From CAJBVG01 sp044337515 (GTDB lineage Bacteria; Bacteroidota; Bacteroidia; Sphingobacteriales; Sphingobacteriaceae): a stretch of DNA of 64,000 bases. The stretch covers positions 62,001 through 126,000 of the forward strand of contig JBIINK010000001.1 of NCBI GenBank assembly GCA_044337515.1, written 5' to 3'. The first letter of the stretch is position 1. Each line of letters begins with the position of its first letter. Below the pieces are notes generated by a model. It was not told the DNA's origin. It saw only the letters and a list, made by a program, of their open reading frames with translations, and did no database searches. Shown one piece after another: positions 17,109 through 26,443 of this stretch. Position numbers and translations under genes: made by a program.

Positions 17109-17363
17109 ATGGCAAATCATAAATCATCAATTAAAAGAATTAGAGCAAACGCTACAAAACGTTTGAGAAACAGATACCAAGCAAGATCTACGCGTAATGC
17201 TATAAAAAGATTACGTACTTCTTCTACTAAATCAGAAGCATCTGATTTGTTGAAAAAAGTAACATCTATGTTGGATCGTTTGGCTAAAAAGAATGTTATT
17301 CACAAAAATAAAGCGGCTAATAACAAGTCTAGGCTTACGAAATTCGTAAATTCTCTTAGCTAG
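17109..17363 (+). CDS. rpsT: 30S ribosomal protein S20
   Basis: 84 residues, very basic, starting MANHKSSIKRIRANATKRLRNR and containing the KRLRTSSTKSEASDLLKKVTSMLDRLAKKNVIHKNKAANNKSRL helix pattern of S20, which binds the 16S 5' domain early in assembly. Monocistronic: own promoter and own terminator. Confidence 0.97.
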   Translation: MANHKSSIKRIRANATKRLRNRYQARSTRNAIKRLRTSSTKSEASDLLKKVTSMLDRLAKKNVIHKNKAANNKSRLTKFVNSLS

Positions 17364-17383
17364 TATTAACTTATTCCGCTGAT

Positions 17384-17420
17384 AAAAAATCCTGCATCCG
17401 TGAGGTTGTAGGATTTTTTT
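17384..17420 (+). terminator. Terminator of rpsT, containing repeat element copy 2
   Basis: AAAAAATCCTGCA pairs with TGTAGGATTTTTT (one G-T wobble) and ends in a T-run. Its left arm is part of TTCCGCTGATAAAAAA, which also occurs at 8171-8186. Confidence 0.85.
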
Positions 17421-17443
17421 ATTTATACGTTCTTTGTACCGTG

Positions 17444-18142
17444 ATGGTGGAAAGACGTAACAGATTGACCATAAAGCAATGGTCGGAAGAGGACAGACCT
17501 CGAGAAAAACTGAAAAAACAAGGAAGGCAAAGCTTAAGCGATGCCGAACTATTAGCCATATTAATTGGCAGTGGCACTCCCAACGAAGATGCCTTAACAA
17601 TAGCACAAAAGCTATTACTTAGCGTCGATTCCGACCTAAGTAAACTCTCCAAGCAGTCTATTTCAGAATTAATGAAGCATTATGGCATCGGTGAAGCGAA
17701 AGCCTTAATTATTTCTGCATGCATGGAACTTGGACAACGGCGAAAGGATATGGTAAAACCCGAAAAGCTAAAAATTCAGAGCAGCTTAAACATTCATAAC
17801 TTAATGTCAGAGCACTTTGCCGACCTCGCACATGAGGAGTTTTGGGTGATTTTCTTAAACCGAGGGAACTTTGTTATCGATAAAAAATGCATGAGCAAAG
17901 GTGGGATAAGTGGCACAGTGGTTGATATTCGTATTATTCTGAAACAAGCCATCGAAAGTCTCGCTAGTTCCATAATACTTTGCCATAATCATCCATCTGG
18001 GAACTTAAAACCTAGTAATGAGGATATTCTGCTCACTAGAAAATGCAAAGATGCCGCCTTGCTGTTGGATATTAAACTGCTCGACCACTTAATATTTAAT
18101 GAAAATAAATACTTTAGTTTTTGCGATGAAGGAATGCTGTAA
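17444..18142 (+). CDS. radC: RadC/JAB-domain protein (DNA repair protein RadC family)
   Basis: N-terminal HhH-like region (SLSDAELLAILIGSGTPNEDALTIAQKLL) and C-terminal MPN/JAB domain with the metalloprotease-like motif HNHPSGNLKPSNED. The family's role is unsettled: a repair link was proposed, later doubted. 232 residues, normal length. I use the ATG at 17444; a GTG directly before it is possible. It follows the rpsT terminator closely. Confidence 0.92.
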   Translation: MVERRNRLTIKQWSEEDRPREKLKKQGRQSLSDAELLAILIGSGTPNEDALTIAQKLLLSVDSDLSKLSKQSISELMKHYGIGEAKALIISACMELGQRRKDMVKPEKLKIQSSLNIHNLMSEHFADLAHEEFWVIFLNRGNFVIDKKCMSKGGISGTVVDIRIILKQAIESLASSIILCHNHPSGNLKPSNEDILLTRKCKDAALLLDIKLLDHLIFNENKYFSFCDEGML

Positions 18143-18154
18143 ATCATAGCAAGC

Positions 18155-18178
18155 AAAGCAGTGCTTAATGCTTTTTTT
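18155..18178 (+). terminator. Terminator of radC
   Basis: AAAGCA (18155-18160) pairs with TGCTTT across an 8-base loop and is followed by more T (T7 in total). It sits three bases before the pheT promoter box. Confidence 0.75.
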
Positions 18179-18180
18179 CG

Positions 18181-18188
18181 TACTTTTG
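18181..18188 (+). promoter_or_regulatory. -7 promoter element of the pheT-zapA operon
   Basis: TACTTTTG (TAnnTTTG type), 20 bp before the pheT ATG, directly after the radC terminator. Confidence 0.65.
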
Positions 18189-18208
18189 TAAAAACGGGAT
18201 TTTAATAA

Positions 18209-20611
18209 ATGAAGATTTCATATAAGTGGTTAATGGATTTTATAGATTTGAATGTTAACATTCAAGAAATAAGCGATTCATTAACGTCAGTAGGATTAGA
18301 AGTAGAATCGACAGAAGTCGTAGAATCAATAAAGGGAGGGTTAGAAGGACTTGTCGTAGGTCACGTAATGGAATGTGTTCAGCATCCCAATGCAGATCGT
18401 TTGAGAGTTACTAAAGTTGATGTTGGAGCAGCTGAACTATTACAAATAGTTTGTGGTGCACCCAATGTTGCAGTTGGGCAAAAAGTAATTGTTGCCACTG
18501 TTGGAACTACTGTTCACCCACTAGAAGGGGAATCTTTCAAAATCAATAAATCGAAAATTCGTTCTGAACTATCGGAAGGAATGATTTGCGCTGAAGATGA
18601 AATTGGCATGGGAAAATCTCATGATGGAATAAAGATTTTATCTGAAGATGCTGTTGTAGGTCAATTGTTGAAAACGTATTATAACTTAAGTTCAGACACC
18701 ATTTTTGAAATTGGATTAACACCGAACCGTGCTGATGCAGCTTCACATTTAGGTGTGGCTAGAGATTTAGCCGCGATTTTTCACACCACAGTAAAAAAGC
18801 CGGAGCATAAAATGCTTCCCGTTCATACATCTGGTCAGGTAAAAATAGAAATCGATAACACAGAAGATACTCCTCGTTTTTCAGGCATATCAATCTCAGG
18901 TGTTACGGTAACCGATTCTCCAGAATGGTTAAAAGAGCGATTACAATCTATAGGTGTAAAGTCGATAAACAACATTGTTGATATCACCAATTTTATTTGT
19001 CACGGATTAGGGCAACCGATGCATGCTTATGATTCCGATAAAATTGCAGGAAATACCATTCGTGTTCGCCGTGCAAATGCAGGAGAAGTTTTACAAACAT
19101 TAGACCAAGCAGATCGCAAAATGCATGGTGCAGAACTTGTAATTACCGACGCTGAAAAGATTGTAGGTATTGCTGGAACAATGGGTGGATTAAATACAGC
19201 AGTAAGTACATCAACAAAAAATATATTTTTAGAAAGCGCCTATTTTAATGCTGCTGTTGTTCGTAAGTCATCGAAAGCACACGACTTAAAAACAGATGCC
19301 TCATTCCGATTTGAACGCGGTACAGATCCAGATATGTGCTTAATGGCCATTTCTCAAGCTACTGAACTTATTTTAAGTATCGCTGGTGGAAATGCAGAGG
19401 CAGGTATTACTGATTTATATCCTCAACCCATACAAGCAGCCGAAATAAAATTAAACTTTGAGTACGCTCAAAAATTAATTGGAAAGAAAATCGAACCGAA
19501 ATTAATGGTAGAAATTCTTACCGGATTAGGAATTAAAATTATTGAAGAAAATCAACAAGATGTATTGGTGCGCGTTCCTCTATCTAAAGTAGATGTTACT
19601 CGTCCATGCGATTTAGTGGAAGAGATATTAAGAATTTACGGATTGAATAATATTGAGATGCCAACGCATCTTAAATCTTCACTATCGTTTTCTGTGAAAC
19701 CAGATTCGAATCGAGTAAAAGAAATCACCTCTGAGTTCTTGAGTTCTATTGGATATCAGGAAATGATGTCGAATTCATTAACATCATCGAAGAACAACGA
19801 AATTTTTTCTGCCGAAGATCAAGTAGAAATTCTGAACCCATTAAGTATTGAATTACAAGTACTGCGTAACCAAATGCTGAGTTCAGGTTTAGAAGCCATC
19901 TCTTATAATATCAACCGCCGTTCGAGTGATCTAAAATTATACGAATGGGGAAGTACTTACCATAAACTGGAGTCGTCTTACGAAGAAAAGTCTCATTTGA
20001 GTTTATTCTTAACTGGTAATACTCACGCAGAGCATTGGAAAGAGAAAGCAGAGAAAAGCAATATCTATCATATTAAGTCGATTGTAGACCAATTATTAAA
20101 CCGATTAGGATTATCGGGAGTGAAAACTCAAGGACTAACGGAAGGTGGTAACGAAGGCTTCGCTTATCAATTAGGGAAATTGGGAATAATTAAGGTTACA
20201 TCCATCTCTAAAAAGGTATTAAAGCAATTTGATATTAGTCAGGAAGTGTTTTTTGCAGATATCGACATTAATGCATTAATGCAAGCGGTTACGAAACGCA
20301 AAATGGAATACAATGGCGCTCCAAAGTACCCTGCCGTGCGAAGAGACTTGTCGATGTTAATTAATAAAGAAGTAACTTTCGAGCAGTTGAGGAGAATTGC
20401 TAATCAGGCAGAGCAACGATTGTTAAAGAATATCGATATATTCGATGTTTATGAAGGGGATAAATTACCTGAAGGCAAAAAATCTTATGCATTAAGCTTC
20501 ATCTTAATGGATGAGGAAAAGACCATGCAAGATCAAGTTATTGATGGCGTAATGGAGAAATTAATAAAATCATACGAAAAAGAAGCAGGAGCTGAAATAA
20601 GGAAATCGTAA
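18209..20611 (+). CDS. pheT: Phenylalanyl-tRNA synthetase beta subunit
   Basis: 800 residues in the PheT order: EMAP-type tRNA-binding domain (VVGHVMECVQHPNADRLRVTKVDVG, about 45-150), B3/4 editing domain (about 215-390), B5 domain (FEYAQKLIGKKIE), catalytic-like domain and C-terminal FDX-ACB domain (YPAVRRDLSMLINKEVTFEQL). Forms the alpha2beta2 enzyme with PheS, which is encoded elsewhere. First gene of an apparent pheT-coiled-coil-zapA operon. Confidence 0.97.
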   Translation: MKISYKWLMDFIDLNVNIQEISDSLTSVGLEVESTEVVESIKGGLEGLVVGHVMECVQHPNADRLRVTKVDVGAAELLQIVCGAPNVAVGQKVIVATVGTTVHPLEGESFKINKSKIRSELSEGMICAEDEIGMGKSHDGIKILSEDAVVGQLLKTYYNLSSDTIFEIGLTPNRADAASHLGVARDLAAIFHTTVKKPEHKMLPVHTSGQVKIEIDNTEDTPRFSGISISGVTVTDSPEWLKERLQSIGVKSINNIVDITNFICHGLGQPMHAYDSDKIAGNTIRVRRANAGEVLQTLDQADRKMHGAELVITDAEKIVGIAGTMGGLNTAVSTSTKNIFLESAYFNAAVVRKSSKAHDLKTDASFRFERGTDPDMCLMAISQATELILSIAGGNAEAGITDLYPQPIQAAEIKLNFEYAQKLIGKKIEPKLMVEILTGLGIKIIEENQQDVLVRVPLSKVDVTRPCDLVEEILRIYGLNNIEMPTHLKSSLSFSVKPDSNRVKEITSEFLSSIGYQEMMSNSLTSSKNNEIFSAEDQVEILNPLSIELQVLRNQMLSSGLEAISYNINRRSSDLKLYEWGSTYHKLESSYEEKSHLSLFLTGNTHAEHWKEKAEKSNIYHIKSIVDQLLNRLGLSGVKTQGLTEGGNEGFAYQLGKLGIIKVTSISKKVLKQFDISQEVFFADIDINALMQAVTKRKMEYNGAPKYPAVRRDLSMLINKEVTFEQLRRIANQAEQRLLKNIDIFDVYEGDKLPEGKKSYALSFILMDEEKTMQDQVIDGVMEKLIKSYEKEAGAEIRKS

Positions 20612-20612
20612 A

Positions 20613-20891
20613 TTGAAGAACCTATCTAGCATAGAGAAAAAAGTAGACATGCTCATGGAGTATTGTGATGCTCTAAAAGAGCAAAACGAGCTTTTATTGG
20701 TGGATAATGAACATTTACGAAATAGATTTTTAGAGATTTCTAATGATCTTAAAGACTTGGAAGAGAAGCATAGAATACTGAAATTAGCCAAGAGTGTGGC
20801 GGTAACAGACGAGAAGACACTTGACATTAAGACGAAAATTAACGAATTTGTGCGAGAAATAGATAAATGTATTTCTATTTTGAGCAAATAA
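20613..20891 (+). CDS. Small coiled-coil protein upstream of zapA
   Basis: 92 residues, start TTG at 20613, one base after the pheT stop. The first ~60 residues are a clear heptad coiled coil (IEKKVDMLMEYCDALKEQNELLLVDNEHLRNRFLEISNDLKDLEEKHRIL), then a short helical tail. Size and position before zapA suggest a ZapB-like division accessory protein, but this is inference from context; the sequence alone shows only a coiled coil. Confidence 0.75.
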   Translation: MKNLSSIEKKVDMLMEYCDALKEQNELLLVDNEHLRNRFLEISNDLKDLEEKHRILKLAKSVAVTDEKTLDIKTKINEFVREIDKCISILSK

Positions 20892-20914
20892 AACAATAGC
20901 TTATAAAACAAAAG

Positions 20915-21208
20915 ATGGGAGAAATTTCCATTAAAATTAATATTGCCGATAGGGTTTATCCTTTAAAAATAAATAGCGAGGATGAGGAAAATGTTCGGAA
21001 AGCTGCTAAATTGGTGAATGACCGCATCAAAGAGTTCCAGGAGAGCTATGCGGTGCGCGATAAGCAGGATTTACTTTCCATGTGCATTTTACAAATTGCT
21101 ACAGAACATTTAAATCTCGATAAAAATCATAAATCGATGAGTCTCGATTTCTCTCAACAAATAGAGAATATAGACAAACGACTGAGTGATTATCTATTCA
21201 AGCAATAA
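20915..21208 (+). CDS. zapA: Cell division protein ZapA
   Basis: 97 residues: an N-terminal ISIKINIADRVYPLKINSEDEENVRKAAKLVNDRI globular domain and a C-terminal helix for tetramer formation, as in ZapA, which bundles FtsZ at midcell. It lies 23 bp after the coiled-coil gene and 86 bp before rny; that spacer shows no clear structured RNA. Confidence 0.88.
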   Translation: MGEISIKINIADRVYPLKINSEDEENVRKAAKLVNDRIKEFQESYAVRDKQDLLSMCILQIATEHLNLDKNHKSMSLDFSQQIENIDKRLSDYLFKQ

Positions 21209-21294
21209 TTCTTTTAATGTTTTTCTGTCTGTTATATAACTATTGTGCTGCTATTTAAATAGCGCATATGGTGTAATAATTTAACAAACAAAAC

Positions 21295-22854
21295 ATGGGA
21301 GTAGTAACGATCATTACAGGAATCGTCGCTTTATTGATAGGATTTTTAATAGCAAGAATATTGCTAAAAAATGGCATCCAGGATCATGAGCAGATTGCAA
21401 AAGAGAAAGCAGAAAAAATTATTAAGGAATCAGAGTCTCAAGCAGAATTATTAAAGAAAAATAAACTGTTAGAAGCGAAAGAGAAATTTCTTCAATTAAA
21501 ATCAGAGCACGAACAAGATATTCAACAAAAGAATACATTGGCGTCGCAACGAGAAAACTCATTAAAGCAAAAAGAGCAAAGTTTAAGTCAGAAGTTAGAA
21601 AATAGCACTCGTAAAGAACAAGAGTTAGATACTACTCGTCAGAATTTAAATCGTCAAATTGAAATACTCGATAAGAAAAAATCGGAAGTAGATCAGTTGC
21701 ACAACCAGCAAGTAACTCAATTAGAGAAAATCGCAGGGCTTTCTGCAGAAGATGCAAAAGCACAACTAGTAGAAGCTTTAAAAGACGAAGCTCGTACCAA
21801 CGCAATGTCGATGATTAAAGACATTGTGGAAGATGCGAAAATGACTGCAGCGAAAGAAGCAAAGAAAATTGTTATTCAAACTATTCAACGTTCGGCTACA
21901 GAAGCTGCCATTGAAAACACTGTTTCAGTGTTTAACATTGAGAGTGATGAAGTGAAAGGTAGAATTATTGGACGTGAGGGTAGAAATATTCGTGCACTTG
22001 AAGCGGCTACAGGTATCGAGATTATTGTTGATGATACCCCAGAGGCAATTATCTTATCTGGTTTCGATCCAGTTCGTAGAGAGTTAGCTCGTTTATCATT
22101 ACACCGCTTAGTTACTGATGGGCGTATTCACCCAGCACGTATCGAAGAAGTTGTTGCGAAAACGAAAAAACAATTAGAAGAAGAAATTATCGAAACTGGT
22201 GAACGTACCGTTATCGATTTAGGAATACACGGTTTACATCCTGAATTAATCAGAATGGTTGGCCGTATGAAATACCGTTCATCTTACGGACAAAATTTAT
22301 TACAACACTCACGTGAGGTAGCAAATTTCTGTGCGATTATGGCAACAGAATTAGGATTGAATGTAAAGATGGCTCGTAGAGCAGGTTTATTACATGATAT
22401 CGGAAAAGTATCGGAAGACAATCCAGAAGTACCACACGCTATACTTGGTATGCAATTAGCAGAAAAGTATAAGGAGCACCCTGAAGTATGTAATGCTATT
22501 GGAGCTCACCATGATGAAATTGAAATGACAAGTATCTTGTCGCCAATCATTCAAGCATGTGATGCTATCTCTGGTGCTCGTCCAGGTGCTCGTCGTGAAG
22601 TAGTAGAAAGCTACATCAAACGTTTAAAAGAGATGGAAGACTTAGCGCTTTCATACCCAGGTGTAGAAAAAACATTTGCGATACAAGCAGGTAGAGAGCT
22701 TCGTGTTATTGTAGAAAGTGAGAAAATCACCGACCAACAAGCAGAAGCCTTATCATTTGATATAGCTGAAAGAATTCAAACCGAAATGACTTACCCAGGT
22801 CAGGTGAAAGTAACAGTGATTAGAGAGACTAGGGCAGTGTCGTTCGCAAAATAG
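21295..22854 (+). CDS. rny: Ribonuclease Y
   Basis: 519 residues: N-terminal TM helix (VVTIITGIVALLIGFLIARILL), long coiled coil (about 30-170), KH domain with GRIIGREGRNIRALE, HD domain with the His-Asp pair in AGLLHDIGKVSED and a conserved C-terminal part. Membrane-anchored endoribonuclease that starts mRNA decay. Length is normal. A strong inverted heptamer array begins right after the stop. Confidence 0.97.
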   Translation: MGVVTIITGIVALLIGFLIARILLKNGIQDHEQIAKEKAEKIIKESESQAELLKKNKLLEAKEKFLQLKSEHEQDIQQKNTLASQRENSLKQKEQSLSQKLENSTRKEQELDTTRQNLNRQIEILDKKKSEVDQLHNQQVTQLEKIAGLSAEDAKAQLVEALKDEARTNAMSMIKDIVEDAKMTAAKEAKKIVIQTIQRSATEAAIENTVSVFNIESDEVKGRIIGREGRNIRALEAATGIEIIVDDTPEAIILSGFDPVRRELARLSLHRLVTDGRIHPARIEEVVAKTKKQLEEEIIETGERTVIDLGIHGLHPELIRMVGRMKYRSSYGQNLLQHSREVANFCAIMATELGLNVKMARRAGLLHDIGKVSEDNPEVPHAILGMQLAEKYKEHPEVCNAIGAHHDEIEMTSILSPIIQACDAISGARPGARREVVESYIKRLKEMEDLALSYPGVEKTFAIQAGRELRVIVESEKITDQQAEALSFDIAERIQTEMTYPGQVKVTVIRETRAVSFAK

Positions 22855-22936
22855 TAATGAGTAGTGGGTATTGAGTAATGGGAAACTAAAATCTTTAACT
22901 CACTACCCACTACCCAATACTCATTACTCAATACCC
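22855..22936. repeat. TACYCAN heptamer array forming a long hairpin
   Basis: The right arm reads TACCCAC, TACCCAA, TACTCAT, TACTCAA, TACCC in 7-bp register; the left arm is the same word inverted. A perfect 15-bp stem joins 22866-22880 with 22922-22936. It begins on the base after the rny stop and ends five bases before the next ATG. Confidence 0.88.
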
Positions 22937-22941
22937 AAGAA

Positions 22942-23436
22942 ATGACAAAACTAGACACCCTTTTCGAAGAATACACTTCGAGCCATTTGAACCCTACCAA
23001 TAAGTTCATTCACTGGATAGCGGTTCCTTCTATTGTATTTAGCCTTTTAGGAATAGTTTGGGCTATACCCATGCCTAGCTTTATGGCATCGTTCCCATAC
23101 ATCAACTGGGCTTCGTTAGTTATTGCATTCTCTTTGTATTATTATTACAACCTATCGCCTATTTTGGCCTTTGCGATGATTATCGTTACAGGAATCTATT
23201 CATTTATCATTGTGCGCTTAGAGTATTTTGAAAAAGCAGGAGGGATGGCTTTATGGCAAATTTGTACTATCATCTTTGTAGTGGCTTGGATTTTTCAATT
23301 TATCGGTCATAAAATTGAAGGAAAGAAGCCATCTTTCTTTAAAGATTTGCAGTTTTTACTCATTGGTCCTATTTGGTTATTACACTTTGTGTTTAAAAAA
23401 GTTGGTCTGCCATATCAGAGCAAAGACGAGCAATAA
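22942..23436 (+). CDS. Mpo1-like (DUF962) membrane protein
   Basis: 164 residues with four hydrophobic segments. Signature motifs: NPTNKFIHWIAVP near the N-terminus and AWIFQFIGHKIEGKKPSFFKDLQFLLIGPIWLL toward the C-terminus, with the conserved His residues of the DUF962/Mpo1 family. Yeast Mpo1 is an iron-dependent dioxygenase in alpha-oxidation of 2-hydroxy fatty acids; that activity is only inferred here. The start codon follows directly on a hairpin array. Confidence 0.85.
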   Translation: MTKLDTLFEEYTSSHLNPTNKFIHWIAVPSIVFSLLGIVWAIPMPSFMASFPYINWASLVIAFSLYYYYNLSPILAFAMIIVTGIYSFIIVRLEYFEKAGGMALWQICTIIFVVAWIFQFIGHKIEGKKPSFFKDLQFLLIGPIWLLHFVFKKVGLPYQSKDEQ

Positions 23437-23470
23437 TTTAACATACTCATAACATAACACTACCCATTTC

Positions 23471-23515
23471 TTAATTAGCCATTAACATTGGCTTAATATT
23501 GCGCGAGTACTTTTG
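23471..23515 (+). promoter_or_regulatory. Pho-box-like operator and promoter of the TonB receptor gene
   Basis: Three 7-bp repeats on an 11-bp period: TTAATTA (23471-23477), TTAACAT (23482-23488), TTAATAT (23493-23499). The -7 box TACTTTTG lies at 23508-23515 and a -33 TTG falls inside the second repeat (23488-23490). TTAACA repeats with 11-bp spacing are the known layout of PhoP/PhoB boxes. A related operator precedes the porin gene at 47869. Confidence 0.68.
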
Positions 23516-23536
23516 TCCTAAACAATTTATAATAAG

Positions 23537-26326
23537 GTGAAAAGTATTAAACTCGTATTTCTATTTGCATTTCTTGCCATACAAACAGTATTTGCAGGTA
23601 ATGGACCAGAAAATCTAGCAAAAGGGAAAATTTCAGGTAAAATTTTCGACAAAGTGAATAATGAACCATTGATTGGTTCTGTAGTGTTAATTCATGGTTC
23701 TAATATTGGTACTCAAACCAATTTCGATGGTATTTATGAACTTACAAATTTAACTCCAGGCACTTACAAGCTTGTATTTAAATATGTTTCATACGAAACC
23801 AAAATCGTAGAAGGCATTGTAGTAAACGCTGGTAAAGTAACCAATTTAGATATGTCGATGGCAGAAAGTGGTGTTGCTTTAAAAGAAGTATTAGTTACAT
23901 CAAGTTTCAAAAAAGAAAGCTTAGGTGCTATGTACACCTTACAGAAAAATAACATTTCTATTTCAGATGGTATTTCTTCAGATCTCATTAAGAAGTCGCC
24001 AGATAAAAATACTTCTGATGTGATAAAACGTGTAAGTGGAGCATCTATTCAAGACAATAAATTTGTTGTTATTCGTGGTTTATCTGATCGATACAATACT
24101 GCTACCATTAACAACGCAATGCTGCCAAGTACGGAACCTGATAAAAAAGCTTTTTCTTTTGATATCATTCCTTCAAATTTAATTGATCGTATTACGATTA
24201 ATAAAACAGCATCGGCCAACTTACCAGCTGATTTTGCTGGAGGAGTTATTCAAGTGGTAACTAAAGATATTCCAGAAGAAAACTTCCTGGATTTTTCTAC
24301 ATCAATTGGTTTAAACACTCAATCAACATTTAAGAAATTCATTTCGAATGGCCATACAACGGGTGATTATTTAACTTTGAATAATAGCGATCGAACATTA
24401 AGCAGTGAATTCCCAACAAGTCGTCAAAAATATGCCTCATCAAGCTTAGCTTCTCAACTTTCTGCTACTAAATCATTGAATAATTCATTTGGTGAGCAAG
24501 AATCAACTGCTTTACCAAGTCAAAGTTATCAAATAACACTTGGTAATAAAAAAGCATTTAAAAATGACGCATCATTTGGTTCTATAGTTTCATTAACGTA
24601 TAGAAATGATCAACGTATTAATCCATCTGATCGTTTCGATTATGATGGTCCAAACGCTTCATATGCATATAAAAACACTCAATACAAATTCACTACAAAT
24701 GTAGGTGCATTGGCTAATTTTACTTATGTAAATGGTAATAACCGATTCTCAATAAAGAATTTATATAACAGAGTTTATGATGAAGCTTATTTAGATCGTT
24801 ACGGAGATAACGTGAATAACTTAAATAGCATTCGTTTCAACTCGAATGAATTAACTCAAAAGAGTTTATTGAATTCTCAATTAGAAGGAAGTCATAAGAT
24901 ATCTTCAAATGATGCAAAATTAAATTGGAATTTGAATATTGCTTCGATTCAGAGTAGTCAGCCAGACCTGCGTACTATTTTCTATAACAGACCTATTGAT
25001 CAAACTGATGCACCTTATACTTTAGTAGATAGAAACTCTAGAAGATTCTTTTCTAACTTAAGTGAAACAAATTATGGAGCAAATGTTTCAGCAGCAATTC
25101 CATTTACATTGTTCGAACAAAAAGGATCGATGAAAATAGGTGTGCTAACTTTAGCTAAACAGAGAAGCTTTTCAGCTCGAATCTTTAATTATACAAAAGC
25201 TAATTTCGCAAGTAGCGATAGTTTGTTGATGTTACCTAAGGATAAAATTTTTGCATCAGAAAATATTTCAGCAAATGGTTTTGTATTAAACGAGTTCACT
25301 AACAATAGTGATAAGTACTTTGCAACATCAGCATTAAACGCTGCTTATATTATGTTTGATAATCAATTGTCAACGAAGTTGAAATTGAATTGGGGGGTAC
25401 GTATGGAGTCGTTTACTCAATCAATAGATGCAAAAGATGCTTCTTCTAACAAAGTGAATTCATCAAATACCTATATAGATGTATTGCCTTCAATGAATTT
25501 AACTTATGAGTTAAATGCTAAAAGCAATATTCGCTTCTCTTCATCGAAAACAGTATCTCGTCCGGAGTTCAGAGAGCTTGCACCATTTGAATTTTATGAT
25601 TTTGCATCATCAACTTCTTTAATTGGAAATCCAAATTTAAAACGTAGTGAAAACTATAATGTTGATGCACGTTATGAATTTTATCCAAGTGCAGGAGAAG
25701 CAATTACATTTACAACATTCTACAAAAAGTTTGTTAACCCAATTGAGCAAATCGTTAATTCAAGTTCTAATGCTGACTTAAGAAGATTGTCGTTTGATAA
25801 TGCCAAAGAAGCGAACACTTATGGAGTGGAATTGGAATTTAGAAAAAAACTAGGTTTTATTAATTTTTCTGATGTGTTTGAACAAATCACAATTTTTTCA
25901 AACGCTGCTTTTATGTATTCTAAAGTTGATTTAGCTAATCAAGGTGGTATTGAAAGAGCATTACAAGGTCAATCACCTTATTTAGTTAATGCTGGTATAC
26001 AATACAATTCAAAAGATAATGGTTATACAGCAAGTTTGCTATACAACAGAATCGGACAAAGAATTTACACTGTAGGTTTCCAAGGATACCCAGACATTTA
26101 TGAAAAATCTAGAGATGTAATGGATTTACAATTCTCTAAGAAAATAATGAAACGTAAAGCGGAATTAAAATTAAACATTTCCGATTTGTTTAACCAAAGT
26201 CAAGTGTTCTACCAAAACATGGATGTTAAGAAATCATACAGCGAGAGTAATGATCGTATTATAAGTACAATGAAGTTCGGAACTACTGTAAGCATTGGAT
26301 TTAGCTATAATCTTCCCCTGTTATAA
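23537..26326 (+). CDS. TonB-dependent outer-membrane receptor with CarboxypepD_reg-like domain
   Basis: 929 residues, GTG start. Signal peptide (1-21), a beta-sandwich domain (about 30-115: GKISGKIFDKVNNEPLIGSVV … YKLVFKYVSYETK), a plug (about 150-245: VIKRVSGASIQDNKFVVIRGLSDRYNTATINNAMLPS) and a barrel ending FGTTVSIGFSYNLPLL. Not a SusC and no SusD follows; the next gene is a beta-helix lipoprotein. The Pho-box-like promoter suggests uptake of a phosphorus source under phosphate starvation. The substrate is not visible in the sequence. Confidence 0.9.
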   Translation: MKSIKLVFLFAFLAIQTVFAGNGPENLAKGKISGKIFDKVNNEPLIGSVVLIHGSNIGTQTNFDGIYELTNLTPGTYKLVFKYVSYETKIVEGIVVNAGKVTNLDMSMAESGVALKEVLVTSSFKKESLGAMYTLQKNNISISDGISSDLIKKSPDKNTSDVIKRVSGASIQDNKFVVIRGLSDRYNTATINNAMLPSTEPDKKAFSFDIIPSNLIDRITINKTASANLPADFAGGVIQVVTKDIPEENFLDFSTSIGLNTQSTFKKFISNGHTTGDYLTLNNSDRTLSSEFPTSRQKYASSSLASQLSATKSLNNSFGEQESTALPSQSYQITLGNKKAFKNDASFGSIVSLTYRNDQRINPSDRFDYDGPNASYAYKNTQYKFTTNVGALANFTYVNGNNRFSIKNLYNRVYDEAYLDRYGDNVNNLNSIRFNSNELTQKSLLNSQLEGSHKISSNDAKLNWNLNIASIQSSQPDLRTIFYNRPIDQTDAPYTLVDRNSRRFFSNLSETNYGANVSAAIPFTLFEQKGSMKIGVLTLAKQRSFSARIFNYTKANFASSDSLLMLPKDKIFASENISANGFVLNEFTNNSDKYFATSALNAAYIMFDNQLSTKLKLNWGVRMESFTQSIDAKDASSNKVNSSNTYIDVLPSMNLTYELNAKSNIRFSSSKTVSRPEFRELAPFEFYDFASSTSLIGNPNLKRSENYNVDARYEFYPSAGEAITFTTFYKKFVNPIEQIVNSSSNADLRRLSFDNAKEANTYGVELEFRKKLGFINFSDVFEQITIFSNAAFMYSKVDLANQGGIERALQGQSPYLVNAGIQYNSKDNGYTASLLYNRIGQRIYTVGFQGYPDIYEKSRDVMDLQFSKKIMKRKAELKLNISDLFNQSQVFYQNMDVKKSYSESNDRIISTMKFGTTVSIGFSYNLPLL

Positions 26327-26343
26327 GATATAAACTTAAAGTT

Positions 26344-26415
26344 AAGAACACCCTTCAAATTAATTAAAACTTAATATAGAGTTTATTAAGAGTTAATTTG
26401 AAGGGTGTTCTTTTG
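26344..26415 (+). terminator. 20-bp-stem hairpin between the receptor and lipoprotein genes
   Basis: 26344-26363 and 26393-26412 are perfectly complementary over 20 bp, with an inner CTTAATA/TATTAAG stem and a short T-run after it. It may act as a partial terminator or mRNA-stabilising element that adjusts the ratio of receptor to lipoprotein; 28 bp separate it from the next start codon. Confidence 0.7.
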
Positions 26416-26443
26416 TATAAAGAAATAAACACACAAACGAAAA

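Noticed and set aside
21209..21294. 6S or another small RNA between zapA and rny
   Set aside because: Only 86 bp; no strong long-stem structure or promoter/terminator pair visible.
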